Shown: piece by piece, positions 21,335 to 31,220 of the stretch
How the letters are laid out: each line of letters starts with the position of its first letter
Numbering within the stretch: position 1 is the stretch's first letter
Assembly (NCBI RefSeq): GCF_024679095.1
Contig: NC_066516.1
Span: 22,482,535 to 22,546,534 of the forward strand
DNA: 64,000 nucleotides
DNA from: Eriocheir sinensis
Taxonomy: Eukaryota; Arthropoda; Malacostraca; Decapoda; Varunidae
Direction of reading: 5' to 3'
Position numbers and translations under genes: made by a program
The notes under the pieces: model-generated
The model's input: only the letters and a program-made list of their open reading frames with translations
Database searches by the model: none
What the model was told of the DNA's origin: nothing

Positions 21335-21418
21335 AGAGAAGGAGGAAGTGGAGGAGGAGGAGGAGGAAGTGGAGGAGGAGGAGGAGGAGGAGGAGGAGGA
21401 GGAGGAGGAGGAGGAAGT
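21335..21418. repeat. (GGA)n microsatellite
   Basis: GGA units with GAAGT interruptions, giving poly-Glu frames. Confidence 0.95.
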
Positions 21419-21639
21419 GACTCGTCGCAGGGTTATGTATGTGTCTGCTGTCTGCTTGCCTGTCTGTCTGTCTGTATCTGTCTGTCTGTGTCTGCAAGTG
21501 TTCGTTCTGTCTTCCTTTCTTTACTCCTTTCTTCATGTCTTCCTGTTTCCATGATTTTTCCTCTCTGTCTTCTTATCCATTTTCTTCCTCCTAATCTCCT
21601 TCTCTTCATCTCTTTTTATTCTTTATTTCTCCCTGTCTA

Positions 21640-22600
21640 TATGTCTTCTCCCTGTCTTGTTTCTTTTGGTCTCCCTTTCTTCCTTTCTCCCTCTGTATGT
21701 CTTCTCCCTCTGTCTTGGCTCTCCTGGTCTCCCTGTCTTCCTTTCTTTCTCCCTGTCTGTATGTCTTCTCCCTGTCTTGTTTCTCTTGGTCTCCCTTTCT
21801 TCCTTTCTCCCTCTATATCTTCTCCCTCTGTCTTGCCTCTCCTGGTCTCGCTGTCTTCCTTTCTTTCTCCCTGTCTGTATGTCTTCTCCCTCTGTCTTGT
21901 TTCTCTTGGTCTCCCTTTCTTCCTCTCTCCCTCTCTATATCTTCTCCCTTTCTGCCTTGTTTCTCCTGGCCGTCTTCCTTTCTTTCTCCCTGTCTGTATG
22001 TCTTCTCCCTCTGTCTTGTTTCTCTTGGTCTCCCTTTCTTCCTCTCTCCCTCTCTATATCTTCTCCCTTTCTGCCTTGTTTCTCCTGGCCTCCCTGTCTT
22101 CCTTTCTTTCTCCCTGTCTGTATGTCTTCTCCCTCTGTCTTGTTTCTCTTGGTCTCCCTTTCTTCATTTCTCCCTCTATATCTTCTCCCTCTGTCTTGCC
22201 TCTCCTGGTCTCCCTGTCTTCCTTTCTTTCTCCCTGTCTGTATGTCTTCTCCCTCTGTCTTGTTTCTCTTGGTCTCCCTTTCTTCCTTTCTCCCTCTATA
22301 TCTTCTCCCTCTGTCTTGCCTCTCCTGGTCTCCCTGTCTTCCTTTCTTTCTCCCTGTCTGTATGTCTTCTCCCTCTGTCTTGTTTCTCTTGGTCTCCCTT
22401 TCTTCCTTTCTCCCTCTATATCTTCTCCCTTTCTGCCGTGTTTCTCCTGGTCTCCCTGTCTTTCTTTCTTTCTCCCTGTCTGTATGTCTTCTCCCTCTGT
22501 CTTGTTTCTCTTGGTCTCCCTTTCTTCCTTTCTCCCTCTCTACATCTTCTCCTTTTCTGCCGTGTTTCTCCTGGCCTCCTGCTCTCCTGTCCATCAGCCT
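21640..22600. repeat. 120-bp dimeric minisatellite
   Basis: The unit is a pair of related subunits of 56 and 64 bp. One reads CTTGTTTCTCTTGGTCTCCC...CTATATCTTCTCCCTCTGT, the other CTTGCCTCTCCTGGTCTCCC...GTATGTCTTCTCCCTCTGT. TGTTTCTCTTGGTCTCCC starts at 22141, 22261 and 22381, exactly 120 bp apart; neighbouring units vary by a few bases. As 120 is a multiple of 3, three forward frames (up to 504 residues) and one reverse frame stay open. They encode 40-residue Ser/Leu/Phe/Pro or Arg/Glu/Gly repeats and are not taken as genes. Confidence 0.93.
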
Positions 22601-22624
22601 CTCTTCTCTTTCTGGGTCATTGAT

Positions 22625-22920
22625 CATGCCTGCCACCCTGTTGTCTCTTCCCTCTATATCCCAAACAAGCTCTCACTGCTCCACTTCCTTCCACTCACCT
22701 GTTCCATTTTCTTCCACTTTCCTCTTCCACCTCCTTCCACTTACCAGTTCCACCTCTTCTCTTTTCACTTTCTTTTTCACCTCTTTCCACTTATCTCTGC
22801 TTCACCTCCTTCCACTTCCCTGTTCCACTCTTATCTTTCCACTTACTTTTTTCACCTCTTTACACTTACCTCTATTTCTTCTCGTCCACCTACCTGTTCC
22901 ACCTCTTTCCACTTGATGTT
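22625..22920. repeat. Degenerate CCACTT-rich repeat
   Basis: CACCTCCTTCCACTTNCC and GTTCCACCTCTT blocks recur at about 30-60 bp, with no constant unit. Confidence 0.6.
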
Positions 22921-23051
22921 CGCCCATCGGCAGACAATTATGCAGGTGACTGATTCTCCGTCCTTCCTATGTAGGTTTTTTTTTAATCATATGGAAGGTT
23001 GATCTGTTATTTTGCTAGTGTGTGCTACTAGTTAGGTGTGTGGATAGAAGT

Positions 23052-23270
23052 GTTTTTTGTGTGTGTGTGTTTGTGTATGTGTGGGTGTGTGTGGGGGGGG
23101 GGTGAGGGTATGTGTGTATTTTTTTTTCGGGTGCTTTCATTCTACCACCACCATCACCGCCCCTTCCCTCCTCCCTCCCTCCCTCCCCCCCCCACCACCA
23201 CCATCACCGCCCCTTCCCTCCTCCCTCCCTCCCTCCCTCCCCCCCCCCCCCACCCCACCACCACCACCGG
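23052..23270. repeat. GT-rich tract and a duplicated CACCACCACCATCACCGCC block
   Basis: An imperfect GT tract and a G-run (23092-23102) precede a block of about 60 bp (CACCACCACCATCACCGCCCC, then CCTCCCTCC and a C-run) present twice, at about 23140 and 23194. Confidence 0.85.
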
Positions 23271-23342
23271 CCACGCGTTGAGGCTGGTCATCCACGTCGG
23301 CGGGGGTGGTCGTGGTCATTTGTCTCCCTCGTCCGTGAAGCG

Positions 23343-23343
<1 letters not shown>

Positions 23344-23405
<62 letters not shown>
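23344..23405. repeat. (GT)n microsatellite
   Basis: GT run of about 61 bp, immediately before a GC-rich island. Confidence 0.97.
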
Positions 23406-23408
<3 letters not shown>

Positions 23409-24212
23409 CCGCTTAATGAGTATGCAAATAGTGTGTCACGCGCAGGTAATCGCGGCGGTGAGCGTGGGATTAACTCGCTCGGAATCCCACTCGTTTTTGG
23501 TGCTTTGTGGAGTGTTTAGAGGCCGCCGCCCCTCCCCTCCCTCACCTCCCCGCCCTCTGTCATCAGCGTGGCCACATGATGCACGCGCCCTCGCCCCGCC
23601 AGGCCGTTCAGGGGGGCATGCAGCGCGCGGCACGGCAGAGCTCTTGATAAGCGGGAATTTACCTGAACAAAAGAGCCGTGATAGAGGGCTGCTGAATCTA
23701 GTGAAAAGATTTAATGTTATGTAAGATGAAAAGGAGGAATAAAATGAGAGAAAGACCCAGTAGATATAGAGCAGAGAGTGAAGTAATGAGGCAGGTCTTG
23801 GACCGGTGGTGCCTTGAAGCCGATCGGCAGAGGGCGATGGGGAGGCATTTGGGCCGCTGATAAACACCGCCTGAGGGAGCCATTACCGCGGCCCCGAATG
23901 GATTCACCGGGGAAACACTCCTCGGCGGCTCAGTAATATAAATTGTGCAAAAAACGCGTGCCATAACTTACAGGAGGTGAACGGGAGGAGGCAGCGCGGG
24001 CCGTGCCAAGACGCCGCCACCGGAGATGAACTGTTGTAGGGGAGCAGCGGGGCACGGCGGGGCTCTGCGCGCCCGCCGAGCTGCCAAAGTTTACCGCCGC
24101 GGCTGATGACCCCCACTTGGCGCGACGCTTCTTGTGTGTGAACGGCGGTCCGCGGGGCGTGTGACGCTGCTCGCCGTCGACAGCGGCAAGGCTGAACGAG
24201 TTACGCGCGCGC
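23406..24212. promoter_or_regulatory. GC-rich island, candidate cis-regulatory DNA
   Basis: Non-repetitive, CpG-containing DNA between two GT arrays. It contains an octamer-type site (ATGCAAAT at 23423-23430) and GGGATTAAC, a K50-homeodomain-type core. No credible frame: those at 23436-23867 and 23904-24116 lack recognisable features. The regulatory role is inferred only from composition and motifs. Confidence 0.25.
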
Positions 24213-24216
24213 GTGT

Positions 24217-24274
<58 letters not shown>
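24213..24274. repeat. (GT)n microsatellite
   Basis: GT run with one early ATG interruption, next to GCGCGCGCG. Confidence 0.97.
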
Positions 24275-24275
<1 letters not shown>

Positions 24276-24540
24276 GGAAAGGGTGGGAATGGTGCGTATC
24301 ATATAGCCCAGAGTTCTTCAAAGTCTTGGATAACGATAGACTGACTTCACTGGACCGCTTCTTCTTCACAAATAGGAAATAATGCCCCAGATGGCGGGCC
24401 AGGCGCTGGGGGTGGGGGGGTAGAGGAGATGAGGGAAGGAAGGGCATCTCATTACTGCTAAGAGGCTCCAAAATGAACTGTGACCCTCAAAGTCAACGCT
24501 AAAAACAAAAACACGAGTCACTTAAAAGAAACTTTGCTAA

Positions 24541-25519
24541 ATCCTAACAAGTTGCATTCACACGGAGGCATAAAGGGCGCCGCGCCCTTTCTAGAGAATG
24601 CAAGTTTAACTGTTTGAGTCTTTCCTCGTATGACAAGTTTCTCAACCCCTGAATCATCTTAGTCATCCTCCTCTGCACCGATTCTAACATTTTGATATCC
24701 ATTCTATAGTAAGGTGACCAGAACTGAACCGCATAGTCAAGATGAGGTCTAACTAATGCTAAATATAGTTTGAGGAAGACTTCGGCGCTTCTGTTGCTTA
24801 CGCTCCTTGAAATAAATCCCAGTACCCTATTTGCTCGATTTCTAGCTTGAATGCATTGTGCACTTGGACGGAGATGAGAGCTCCCTAAGACCTCTAAATC
24901 TCTTTCGCACCCAGACCTGCTTATGAGAGTGTCATTTAAGCAATAGTTATGAGAGGGGTTGTTCCTACCTACACTCAGAATACTGCACTTCCCTACATTG
25001 AACTCCATCTGCCATTTATCCGCCCAGTCATAGAATTTGTTTAGTTCACCTTGGAGAATACTAGCGTCCTGATCCGACTCAATTACTTTACCAATCTTGG
25101 TATCATCTGCAAACTTACTGACATCACTACTAATTCCTGTATCTAAGTCATTGATATAAATAATAAAGAAAAGTGGACTTAATACCGAACCTTGTGGGAC
25201 CCCACTCGTAACTCATCCCCAGTCAGATCTTTTACCATTGATTTGCACTCTTTGCTTCCTATTGTTAAGCCACGCCTTGACCCAGTTCAAAACTTTACCT
25301 TCTACTCCGTGAGCCTGTAATTTAAGAACAGTCGTTGGTGAGGAACTTTGTCAAACGCTTTACTAAAATCAAGATAGATTACATCATAATTTTCATCTCT
25401 GTCTACCGCCTCAAATACTTTATTGTAGAAGGACAAGAGATTGGTGAGGCATGACCTACCTTTCGTGAACCCATGCTGCGAGTCGTGAATTAAGCTATGT
25501 TTCTCTAGATGCTCCCTTA
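24541..25519 (-). mobile_element. LINE reverse transcriptase pseudogene (Jockey/CR1-like)
   Basis: Read on the minus strand from 25519 downwards, this is the middle and C-terminal part of a non-LTR RT. Visible motifs: SQHGFTKGRSC (about 25447-25480), VIYLDFSKAFDKVPH with the catalytic Asp of motif A (about 25345-25375), VTSGVPQGSVLSP of motif B (about 25170-25212) and FADDT with the two catalytic Asp of motif C (25099-25113). A C-terminal block reading MEFNVGKCS...VRPHLDYAVQFWSP...YEERLKQLNLHSLERAR follows. It is broken: one base is missing near 25321-25335 and a TGA lies at 25213-25215 between motifs A and B. The endonuclease and N-terminal RT are absent. The 3' part stops at about 24560, short of a normal end. 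The 5' end abuts a TAG-type microsatellite. The exact clade is not settled. Confidence 0.9.
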
Positions 25520-25528
25520 GTAGTAGTG

Positions 25529-25571
<43 letters not shown>

Positions 25572-25575
25572 TTAG
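25519..25575. repeat. (TAG)n microsatellite
   Basis: TAG units with GTGGTAG interruptions, at the 5' truncation point of the RT pseudogene. Confidence 0.95.
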
Positions 25576-25696
25576 ACATCTTCATCGGGGGTCCATCGTC
25601 ACACACAATAACCAAATCATTAAAATAATCACTCATACATTTCGTACCTCAAGGGTTGACACGCGACCCTACCAGCGACGCCTCCGACAGCAGCCA

Positions 25697-25950
25697 TGTG
25701 TAGGAGGAGGAGGAGGAGGAGGAGGAGAGAAGGGAGAAGAAAAGAGAAGAGTAGGAGAAGAAGGATATGAAAGAAAGTAACAAGGATAGAAATAAAGAAA
25801 AAAAACTAAAAGGAAAAAAATAGAAGAGGAAAAGAAGGAAGAGGAAAAGGAGGAGGATGTTATGATGGCGGCGGCGGTGGTGGCGTATTTGAGGTGGTCT
25901 TTTTTTTGCCGTTTTTATGAGAGGAGGAGGAGGAGGAGGAGGAGGAGGTG
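25697..25950. repeat. (GGA)n clusters in purine-rich DNA
   Basis: GGA runs at 25703-25727 and 25922-25949, with GAA-rich DNA and a short GGC/GGT block (25868-25887) between them. Confidence 0.9.
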
Positions 25951-26345
25951 GCGGGAAAAGATGAGTCACAGGTGAGGGAGGTAAGGTGGGAGGCGACAGG
26001 TGAAAGGCGTCTGTTTACAGTGACATAATTAGGGGAAAGGTTCTAGGTGTGGCTTGCAGGGAGGGAGGAACAGAGGCAGGCCGAGGTGTGGCATGGGAGG
26101 AAGGGAGCAAGGGAGGGAGGGACAGAGGGCAGGCGGCGCTCATATGTAGGAGGTGCGGGATACAGAAGACCCAATTACCTAGACCAATATCAATGTCTGT
26201 AGTCTGACATCAACATCAAGTCCATTTGGGTACGGTACATACCTCTCCCTAACACATCACTCTCCCTTATGTGTCATCTGCGTACTGTTTAAAATCATGT
26301 ATCAATTATTCTGGATACATTAGATTAGATTTGGCTTAAGGAGGT
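25951..26345. other. Mixed sequence without a gene
   Basis: G-rich imperfect duplication near 26045-26145 (GGTGTGGC...GGGAGGGA, then ACAGAGG.CAGGC), then ordinary unique DNA. No coding evidence. Confidence 0.5.
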
Positions 26346-26399
26346 GCCAAGCGACGGGCGGAAATGGCGATAGCTACACACAGAGAAAGGGAGTTACAA

Positions 26400-26623
26400 A
26401 AGAGACGGAAAGACGTGTTGAAAGTGGAGTGAGTGGCTACCTTGAATGACTTTTATTGGGTGAATCTCCACTCTGCTCCACCACACCCGCAGACGAAAGA
26501 CAACCAAGCGGAAGAGAGAAATAATGACAGAAGGACGTGGTGTGAATGGTTATCTTGAATGTCTTCTGTTTTAGCTGAACCTTTTTTTACACTTCAACAG
26601 ACCTGCGGATGAAAGACAACCTA

Positions 26624-26659
<36 letters not shown>

Positions 26660-26670
26660 AAATTAAGGTG
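26400..26670. repeat. Two diverged tandem units of about 120 bp plus (GA)n
   Basis: GAAAGACGTG...GAGTGGCTACCTTGAATGACTTTTATT...CGCAGACGAAAGACAACCAAGCGG is followed by GAAGGACGTGGTGTGAATGGTTATCTTGAATGTCTTCTGTT...TGCGGATGAAAGACAACCTAAACG, then a GA run (26629-26657). Confidence 0.8.
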
Positions 26671-26816
26671 TTTACATTCAGGGTAGGTTGGGGTGCAAGG
26701 TGAGGAGGGTAGGGCAGATGGCTCTAGCTGAAGGCTTCTGTAACGGCTGAAACTCCATTAAAATTTACGAGCCCCGCAGATACCAGACTATGTCCGCATG
26801 ACAGGTGGAGTGAGGT

Positions 26817-27010
26817 GTGGGTGCAGTAAGGTGACAGGGTACTGGTGCGTGCATAGTACCGCCGGTAAAACGAGGATCAAGCTTCCACCTGTGCCCCTGA
26901 AAGTACACCTCACCCATCGGGAGTATTAGGGGAGATTCTGGGGCTGCCCTGTGTAGGCCACTCGGCCTCTTCCAGTCTCCCTGTGTTTCTATGTTCTTAT
27001 GTTCTTATGT
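26817..27010 (+). mobile_element. Retroelement 3' tail of CR1/SINE type
   Basis: Ends in a small hairpin AGGCCACTCGGCCT (26955-26968), TCTTCCAGTCTCCCTGTG, and a tandem tail TTCTATG TTCTTATG TTCTTATG (26987-27009). Repeated ATTCTRT-type octamers after a stem are the known ending of CR1-like LINEs and of SINEs that borrow their tails. The upstream part (from 26817) has no recognised protein and may be a SINE body. Confidence 0.55.
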
Positions 27011-27240
27011 AATGAAGCCATTTTCCCGCACAACTTAGGTTACCAGTAGTGTAAGTTAAGGGTAGTAATTTCCTCTTATTTCTTTCTTTACTGTAAAATT
27101 TCCATGTCCCTTTCTTCCTTAAAGGTACATGGTGTTCTGTTCTAACTATTTCCTGCCGGCACGTTGCCGGAGGGAGAGGTGGGTGGGGAGGAGCCTTCAT
27201 CTATTCTGTCCTGTCCTACCACACGTAGATTACTAGTAAT

Positions 27241-27306
27241 AGCGGTAGTAAACAGACACCCTCGCCATAGACCGATAGGTCTTCTGGTGTCTGTTCTTCC
27301 TATGTA
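27241..27306 (+). mobile_element. Second retroelement tail with nested hairpin
   Basis: AACAGACACC (27251-27260) pairs perfectly with GGTGTCTGTT (27286-27295). Inside it AGACC pairs with GGTCT. CTTCCTATGT follows. The stem plus short TATGT end looks like a LINE or SINE 3' terminus of a different family from the one at 26955. Confidence 0.55.
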
Positions 27307-27438
27307 TAATGGTGTGTTTTCAGGCTTGTTTGTTTGAAGGAAAAGGTCACTGATGCTTTGAGTATAAACAGGAAAGATGTTTTAATGACCTTCACATTAG
27401 CCACTGTCGTTAGGAAGTAAGTTCCCTGCAAACAATTA

Positions 27439-27583
<145 letters not shown>

Positions 27584-27677
27584 GGTTATTTCCAGCATGC
27601 CAACCAATTTAGGACGTCATAATTGCACCCACTCTGCATAGGTGGCTTCCTGCAGGCTATGAGGGAGGGAAGGCCAG

Positions 27678-27700
27678 AGTGGTGGTGGTGGTGGTGGTGG
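27678..27700. repeat. (GGT)n microsatellite
   Basis: GTGGTGGTGGTGGTGGTGG. Confidence 0.9.
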
Positions 27701-27839
27701 CGATCTAGTGAACGTTCCCATACTGAAGAAAACGTTTGCAGGGAGACATTTGAGTGGCCTCTCGCACCCCGGCGTTGACGAGCTGCAGCAGAGAGGGGAA
27801 TGGTGTGGGGTGGGAGGGGTCGGGGTTATTGGTCAGTCA

Positions 27840-28285
27840 GGGAGAAGAGAAGGAGGAGGAGGAAGAGGAGGGACAAGGAGAAAAAAGTAAGAGAGGAGAA
27901 GAGAAAAGAAGAGAAGAACAGAGCAAAGGAGAGAAGTGAAAAGAGAGGAGAGGAAAGGAGAAGAACAGAGAAGAGAAGAGGAGGGAGAAGAGGAGGAGGG
28001 GCAAGGAGAAAAGAGTAAGAGAGGAGAAGAGAAGAGAAAAGAAGAGAAGAACAGAGCAGAGGAGAGAAGAGAAAAGAGAGGACAGGAAAGGAGAAGAACA
28101 GACAAGAGAAGAGGAGGACGAGGAGGAGGAGGACGAGGAGAAAGGAGTAAGAGAGGAGAAGAGGAGAGAAGAGAAGAACAGGGCAGAGGAGAGAAGAAGA
28201 AAAGAAAATAACATAAAAAGGAAGAGAAGAGAAGAGAGAGGAGAGGAAAGGAGGGCAGAGAAGAGAAGAGAAGAGAAGAGTGTTG
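27840..28285. repeat. 130-bp purine-rich minisatellite
   Basis: GGAGAAAANAGTAAGAGAGGAGAAG starts near 27878, 28006 and 28138, with matching GAACAGAGCARAGGAGAGAAG blocks, so the unit is about 128-132 bp in three copies. GAGAAGA runs continue to 28280. Confidence 0.85.
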
Positions 28286-28660
28286 GTGATCTTTGGAAGG
28301 CCTGGTGGAGGGTGAAGCAGGGCAGCGCGGGGCGGGGCGGGGCGGGCTGATCAGGGTGAGGCTTCCGCGGCCCTAATGAGATATGCTGCAGCCTCAAGAG
28401 CTTCCGCAGCCTTTGTGAGTAGCAAGTTCGCGGCCGTGAGGTTTTAATGGTTCACACGGGCGCGCGTCAATGGAGGCTGCTGCTGCTGATGATGATGGTG
28501 ATGGCGATGGTGATAGCGCCGCGGAGATCCACTTACTCACCACCTGTCTCTCTGTCTGTCTGTCATCTTCATCTATTATTATATCTACGCTTTATTTGAA
28601 ACTTCGAGTCGTGGTTCCGTAGTTTTTCACCTGTTTATTTATTTTCCTTTTATCTAGTTT
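28286..28660. other. Unique GC-rich segment, no gene
   Basis: Contains GGGGCGGGGCGGGGCGGG (about 28329-28346), paired ...CTTCCGCGGCC and CTTCCGCAGCC phrases, and a GCT/GAT triplet tract at 28475-28508. No coding frame. Confidence 0.45.
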
Positions 28661-28679
28661 TTTGCCCATCTTAGTAATT

Positions 28680-28920
28680 GTCGTCCCTTCCTTTCCCTTC
28701 TCTTTTTTTCTTTCTCGCGTTTTTCTCTTTTTTTCCCTCCCATTCCTTTTCTTCTCTTCCCTTTCCCCTCCCCTTCCCTTCCCTTCCCCGTCCCTTTCCT
28801 TCCTTCCCTTCCCTTCCCTTCCCTTCCTTTCCTTTCCTTCCCTTTCCTTCCTTTCTTTTCCTTCCCTTCCCTTCCCTTCCTTTCTTTTCCTTCCCTTCCC
28901 TTCCCTCCCTTTCCTTAATT
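28680..28920. repeat. CCTTC/CCTTT pyrimidine tract
   Basis: CCTTCCCTTCCCTTCCTTT units with a duplicated TTTCTTTTCCTTCCCTTCCCTTCC segment. Low-complexity frames only. Confidence 0.92.
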
Positions 28921-29094
28921 CTCTGCCCATATCCTTAAACAAAGCTAAAACTATCCAGTCTATCAATAGTTTCTTCCCCTCAAACGCTATCCAGGTTATG
29001 CCGTGCCCTTTAACGTACAATTATTCAATATGTTTCCTTTAGCCGCTTCGTGAGATGCAAAATCGATCCTCCCCAGCTTTGCCTAGTCCGAGAT

Positions 29095-29410
29095 CAACTT
29101 TTTTCAACTTTCCCAATCCATTAAGCATGTCTTGTTATGTCAGATGCGCTCCAGCCCTTCCCTTGTCTGACCTTCTTTACCTCTAGTCTGTGCTTCCTTA
29201 CCTTGCTCTATCCTACCCACGTGGTGTTTCGTACCTTTCACAACCTAACCAAACTTTTTTCAACTTTTCCAGTCCATTAAGCATGTCTCGTTATGTCAGA
29301 TGCGCTCCAGCCCTTCCCTAGTCTGACCTTCTTTACCTCTAGTCTGTGCTTCCTGACCTTGCTCTATCCTGCCTATGTGGTGTTTCGTACCTTCCAAAAC
29401 CTAACCAAAC
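29095..29410. repeat. 156-bp tandem duplication
   Basis: TTTTTTCAACTTT.CCAATCCATTAAGCATGTC...GGTGTTTCGTACCTT.CA..ACCTAACCAAACTT occurs twice, offset by 156 bp (29105 and 29261), with few differences. CCTAACC words appear at each unit end. Confidence 0.92.
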
Positions 29411-29449
29411 TTAATCTTATCTTATTTTACTTCCTTCACCTTAACCTTA

Positions 29450-30235
29450 AAATATATTAATTCTTTTCCTTTCGTTTCGTTTCCATTCCCTTCACCTCCC
29501 TTCCTTTCCCTTCCTTTCCCTTCCTTTCCCTTCTCTACTCCCCCCATATCGTTCCTTCCGTTCCCTTCTCTTTTTTTTCTTTCTCGCGTTTTTCTCTTCT
29601 TTTCCCCTCCCATTCCTTTACCTTCTCTTCCCCTTCCCTTCTCCTTCCCTTTCCTTCCTTTCTTTTCCTTTCCTTCCTTTCCCTTCCCTTTCTTTTTCTT
29701 TACATTACTTTGATTTACTTCCCTTCCCTTCCCTTCCCTTTCCTTTCCTTTCCTTCTTTTCTATTCCCTTTTTTTTCTCTTTTTTCTCTCTCTTCCACTC
29801 CATTTTCTTTTCTTTCCTTCCCTTTCTTTCATTTTCTTTCCGTTCCTTTCCTTTTCTTTCTTTTCCTTCCCTTCCGTTCCCTCTTCTTCTCTTCCCCTCT
29901 CATACCATCCATTCCCTTTCCTTCCCTTCCATTCCACTTAATTATCTTTCCTTTCCTTCCTTTCCCCTCCTTTCCATTTCTTTTCCTTCCCTTCCCTTCC
30001 CTTCCCTTCTCTTTCTCTTCTCTTCCTTTCCCTTTCCTTTCCTTTCCTCTCCTGTCCCTCCCTTCCCTTTCCTTCCCTTCCCTTCTCTTCCCTTCCCTTC
30101 CTTTTCCTTTCCTTTCCTTTCCTTTCCTTTCCTCTTCTCTCCTTCCCTCCCTTTCCTTCCCTTCCTTTCCCTTCCCTTTCCTTTTACTTCTCTTTTCTTC
30201 CCCTTCCTTCCCTTGCCTTACTTTTCTCCGCTCTC
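29450..30235. repeat. Long CCTTT/CCCTT pyrimidine tract
   Basis: About 780 bp of nearly pure pyrimidine on the plus strand, made of CCTTTCCTT and CCCTTCCCTT words. It includes a repeat of the TTTCTTTCTCGCGTTTTTCTCTT phrase also seen near 28705. Confidence 0.92.
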
Positions 30236-30415
30236 TTCAAATTTCCTAATGCTCGCTCTTTCAACAACGTCATTTTCTCCTTTTTTTAATCTTTTCATTC
30301 ATTTACGTGCCCATTTTTTAGCGGCTCTCATCCGACCGCTCCACCGCCCTTTTTATCGTTCTTTATTTCATTGTTATCATTTACAATATCTCTGGCAGTA
30401 ATGTCTGGGTGTTTA

Positions 30416-30416
<1 letters not shown>

Positions 30417-30450
<34 letters not shown>
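30417..30450. repeat. (TAG)n microsatellite
   Basis: GTGGTAG followed by TAG units. Confidence 0.93.
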
Positions 30451-30452
<2 letters not shown>

Positions 30453-30639
30453 AAATGGTAGTGTAGTCGTATAGTCGAAATAGGTATACAGTTAAGTAAG
30501 GCGAATTAAAGCAAAGTAAAATATAGCTTATGAATTGCTAAAGAGATTAAAGAAGATGACGCTGATGAGGCTCTGGTAGAAATGTAAAAGCGGAATAAAA
30601 CTCCCAGCAATGGTTTTAAGTTGGGTAAATCATGAGTCT

Positions 30640-30850
30640 GTGAAAACGTAGGCAAGAATTGTTTTACCGAGTGTCGGATGAGTGGAACAGATTTGGCAGT
30701 CATGTGGTGAGCGCCAACACGATAGACACCTACAGAAACAAGCTACATAAATTCACGGATAGGGGTGGTTGGTTGGGTTAGGCTGACAAGTGTGGAGACT
30801 GACGCCTTTTGCTGACTCCTCTGTATCCTATTCTTATGTAATGACGATAA
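30640..30850 (+). mobile_element. LINE 3' end (Jockey/CR1-like), second subfamily
   Basis: TACCGAGTGTCGGATGAGTGGAAC...GTGGTGAGCGCCAACACGATAG encodes YRVSDEWNRFGSHVVSANT, then IDTYRNKLHKF. This is the usual end of such RT proteins (R-V-x-x-x-W-N-x-L-x-x-x-V-V-x-A-x-T-x-x-x-F/Y-K/R-x-x-L/I-D). A stop follows, then a short 3' UTR ending CCTATTCTTATGT and a (TTG)n run from 30856. The 5' side is truncated. Confidence 0.75.
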
Positions 30851-30855
30851 TGTTC

Positions 30856-30856
30856 C

Positions 30857-30906
<50 letters not shown>
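30856..30906. repeat. (TTG)n microsatellite
   Basis: TTG run of about 17 units starting 15-20 bp after the LINE tail. Confidence 0.97.
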
Positions 30907-30907
<1 letters not shown>

Positions 30908-31097
30908 GGCTTTTTCATCCCAGGAAGCTGAACTAAGAATATTTTGGGGTCTAGCCTATAGCGTCGGTAAGCTTTCTTGCAGGGCCTCATGGACGACCCC
31001 AGCCCGTTAGTTGCGCGGTCGAATTGAATTTATAGTGGCTGCCGTCATGTATGGCTTTTGCTTGGCCCGTGCTGCCCCCCGGTGCTCCACTTAAAGT

Positions 31098-31160
31098 CCT
31101 CCTCCTCCTCCTCCTCCTCCTCTTTATCATCATCATCACCATCTTCTCATTCATCTTCTT
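31098..31160. repeat. (CTC)n/(ATC)n microsatellite
   Basis: CTC units at 31098-31121 followed by ATC units. Confidence 0.93.
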
Positions 31161-31220
31161 CCCCTTTATCTCCCTCATTATTTATTCAACCTCTTTACTT
31201 ACTTAATATACCCCTCCTCC

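Noticed and set aside
21488..23002. 504-residue open frame
   Set aside because: It follows the 120-bp dimeric minisatellite. Two other forward frames and one reverse frame are equally open, and no domain is visible.
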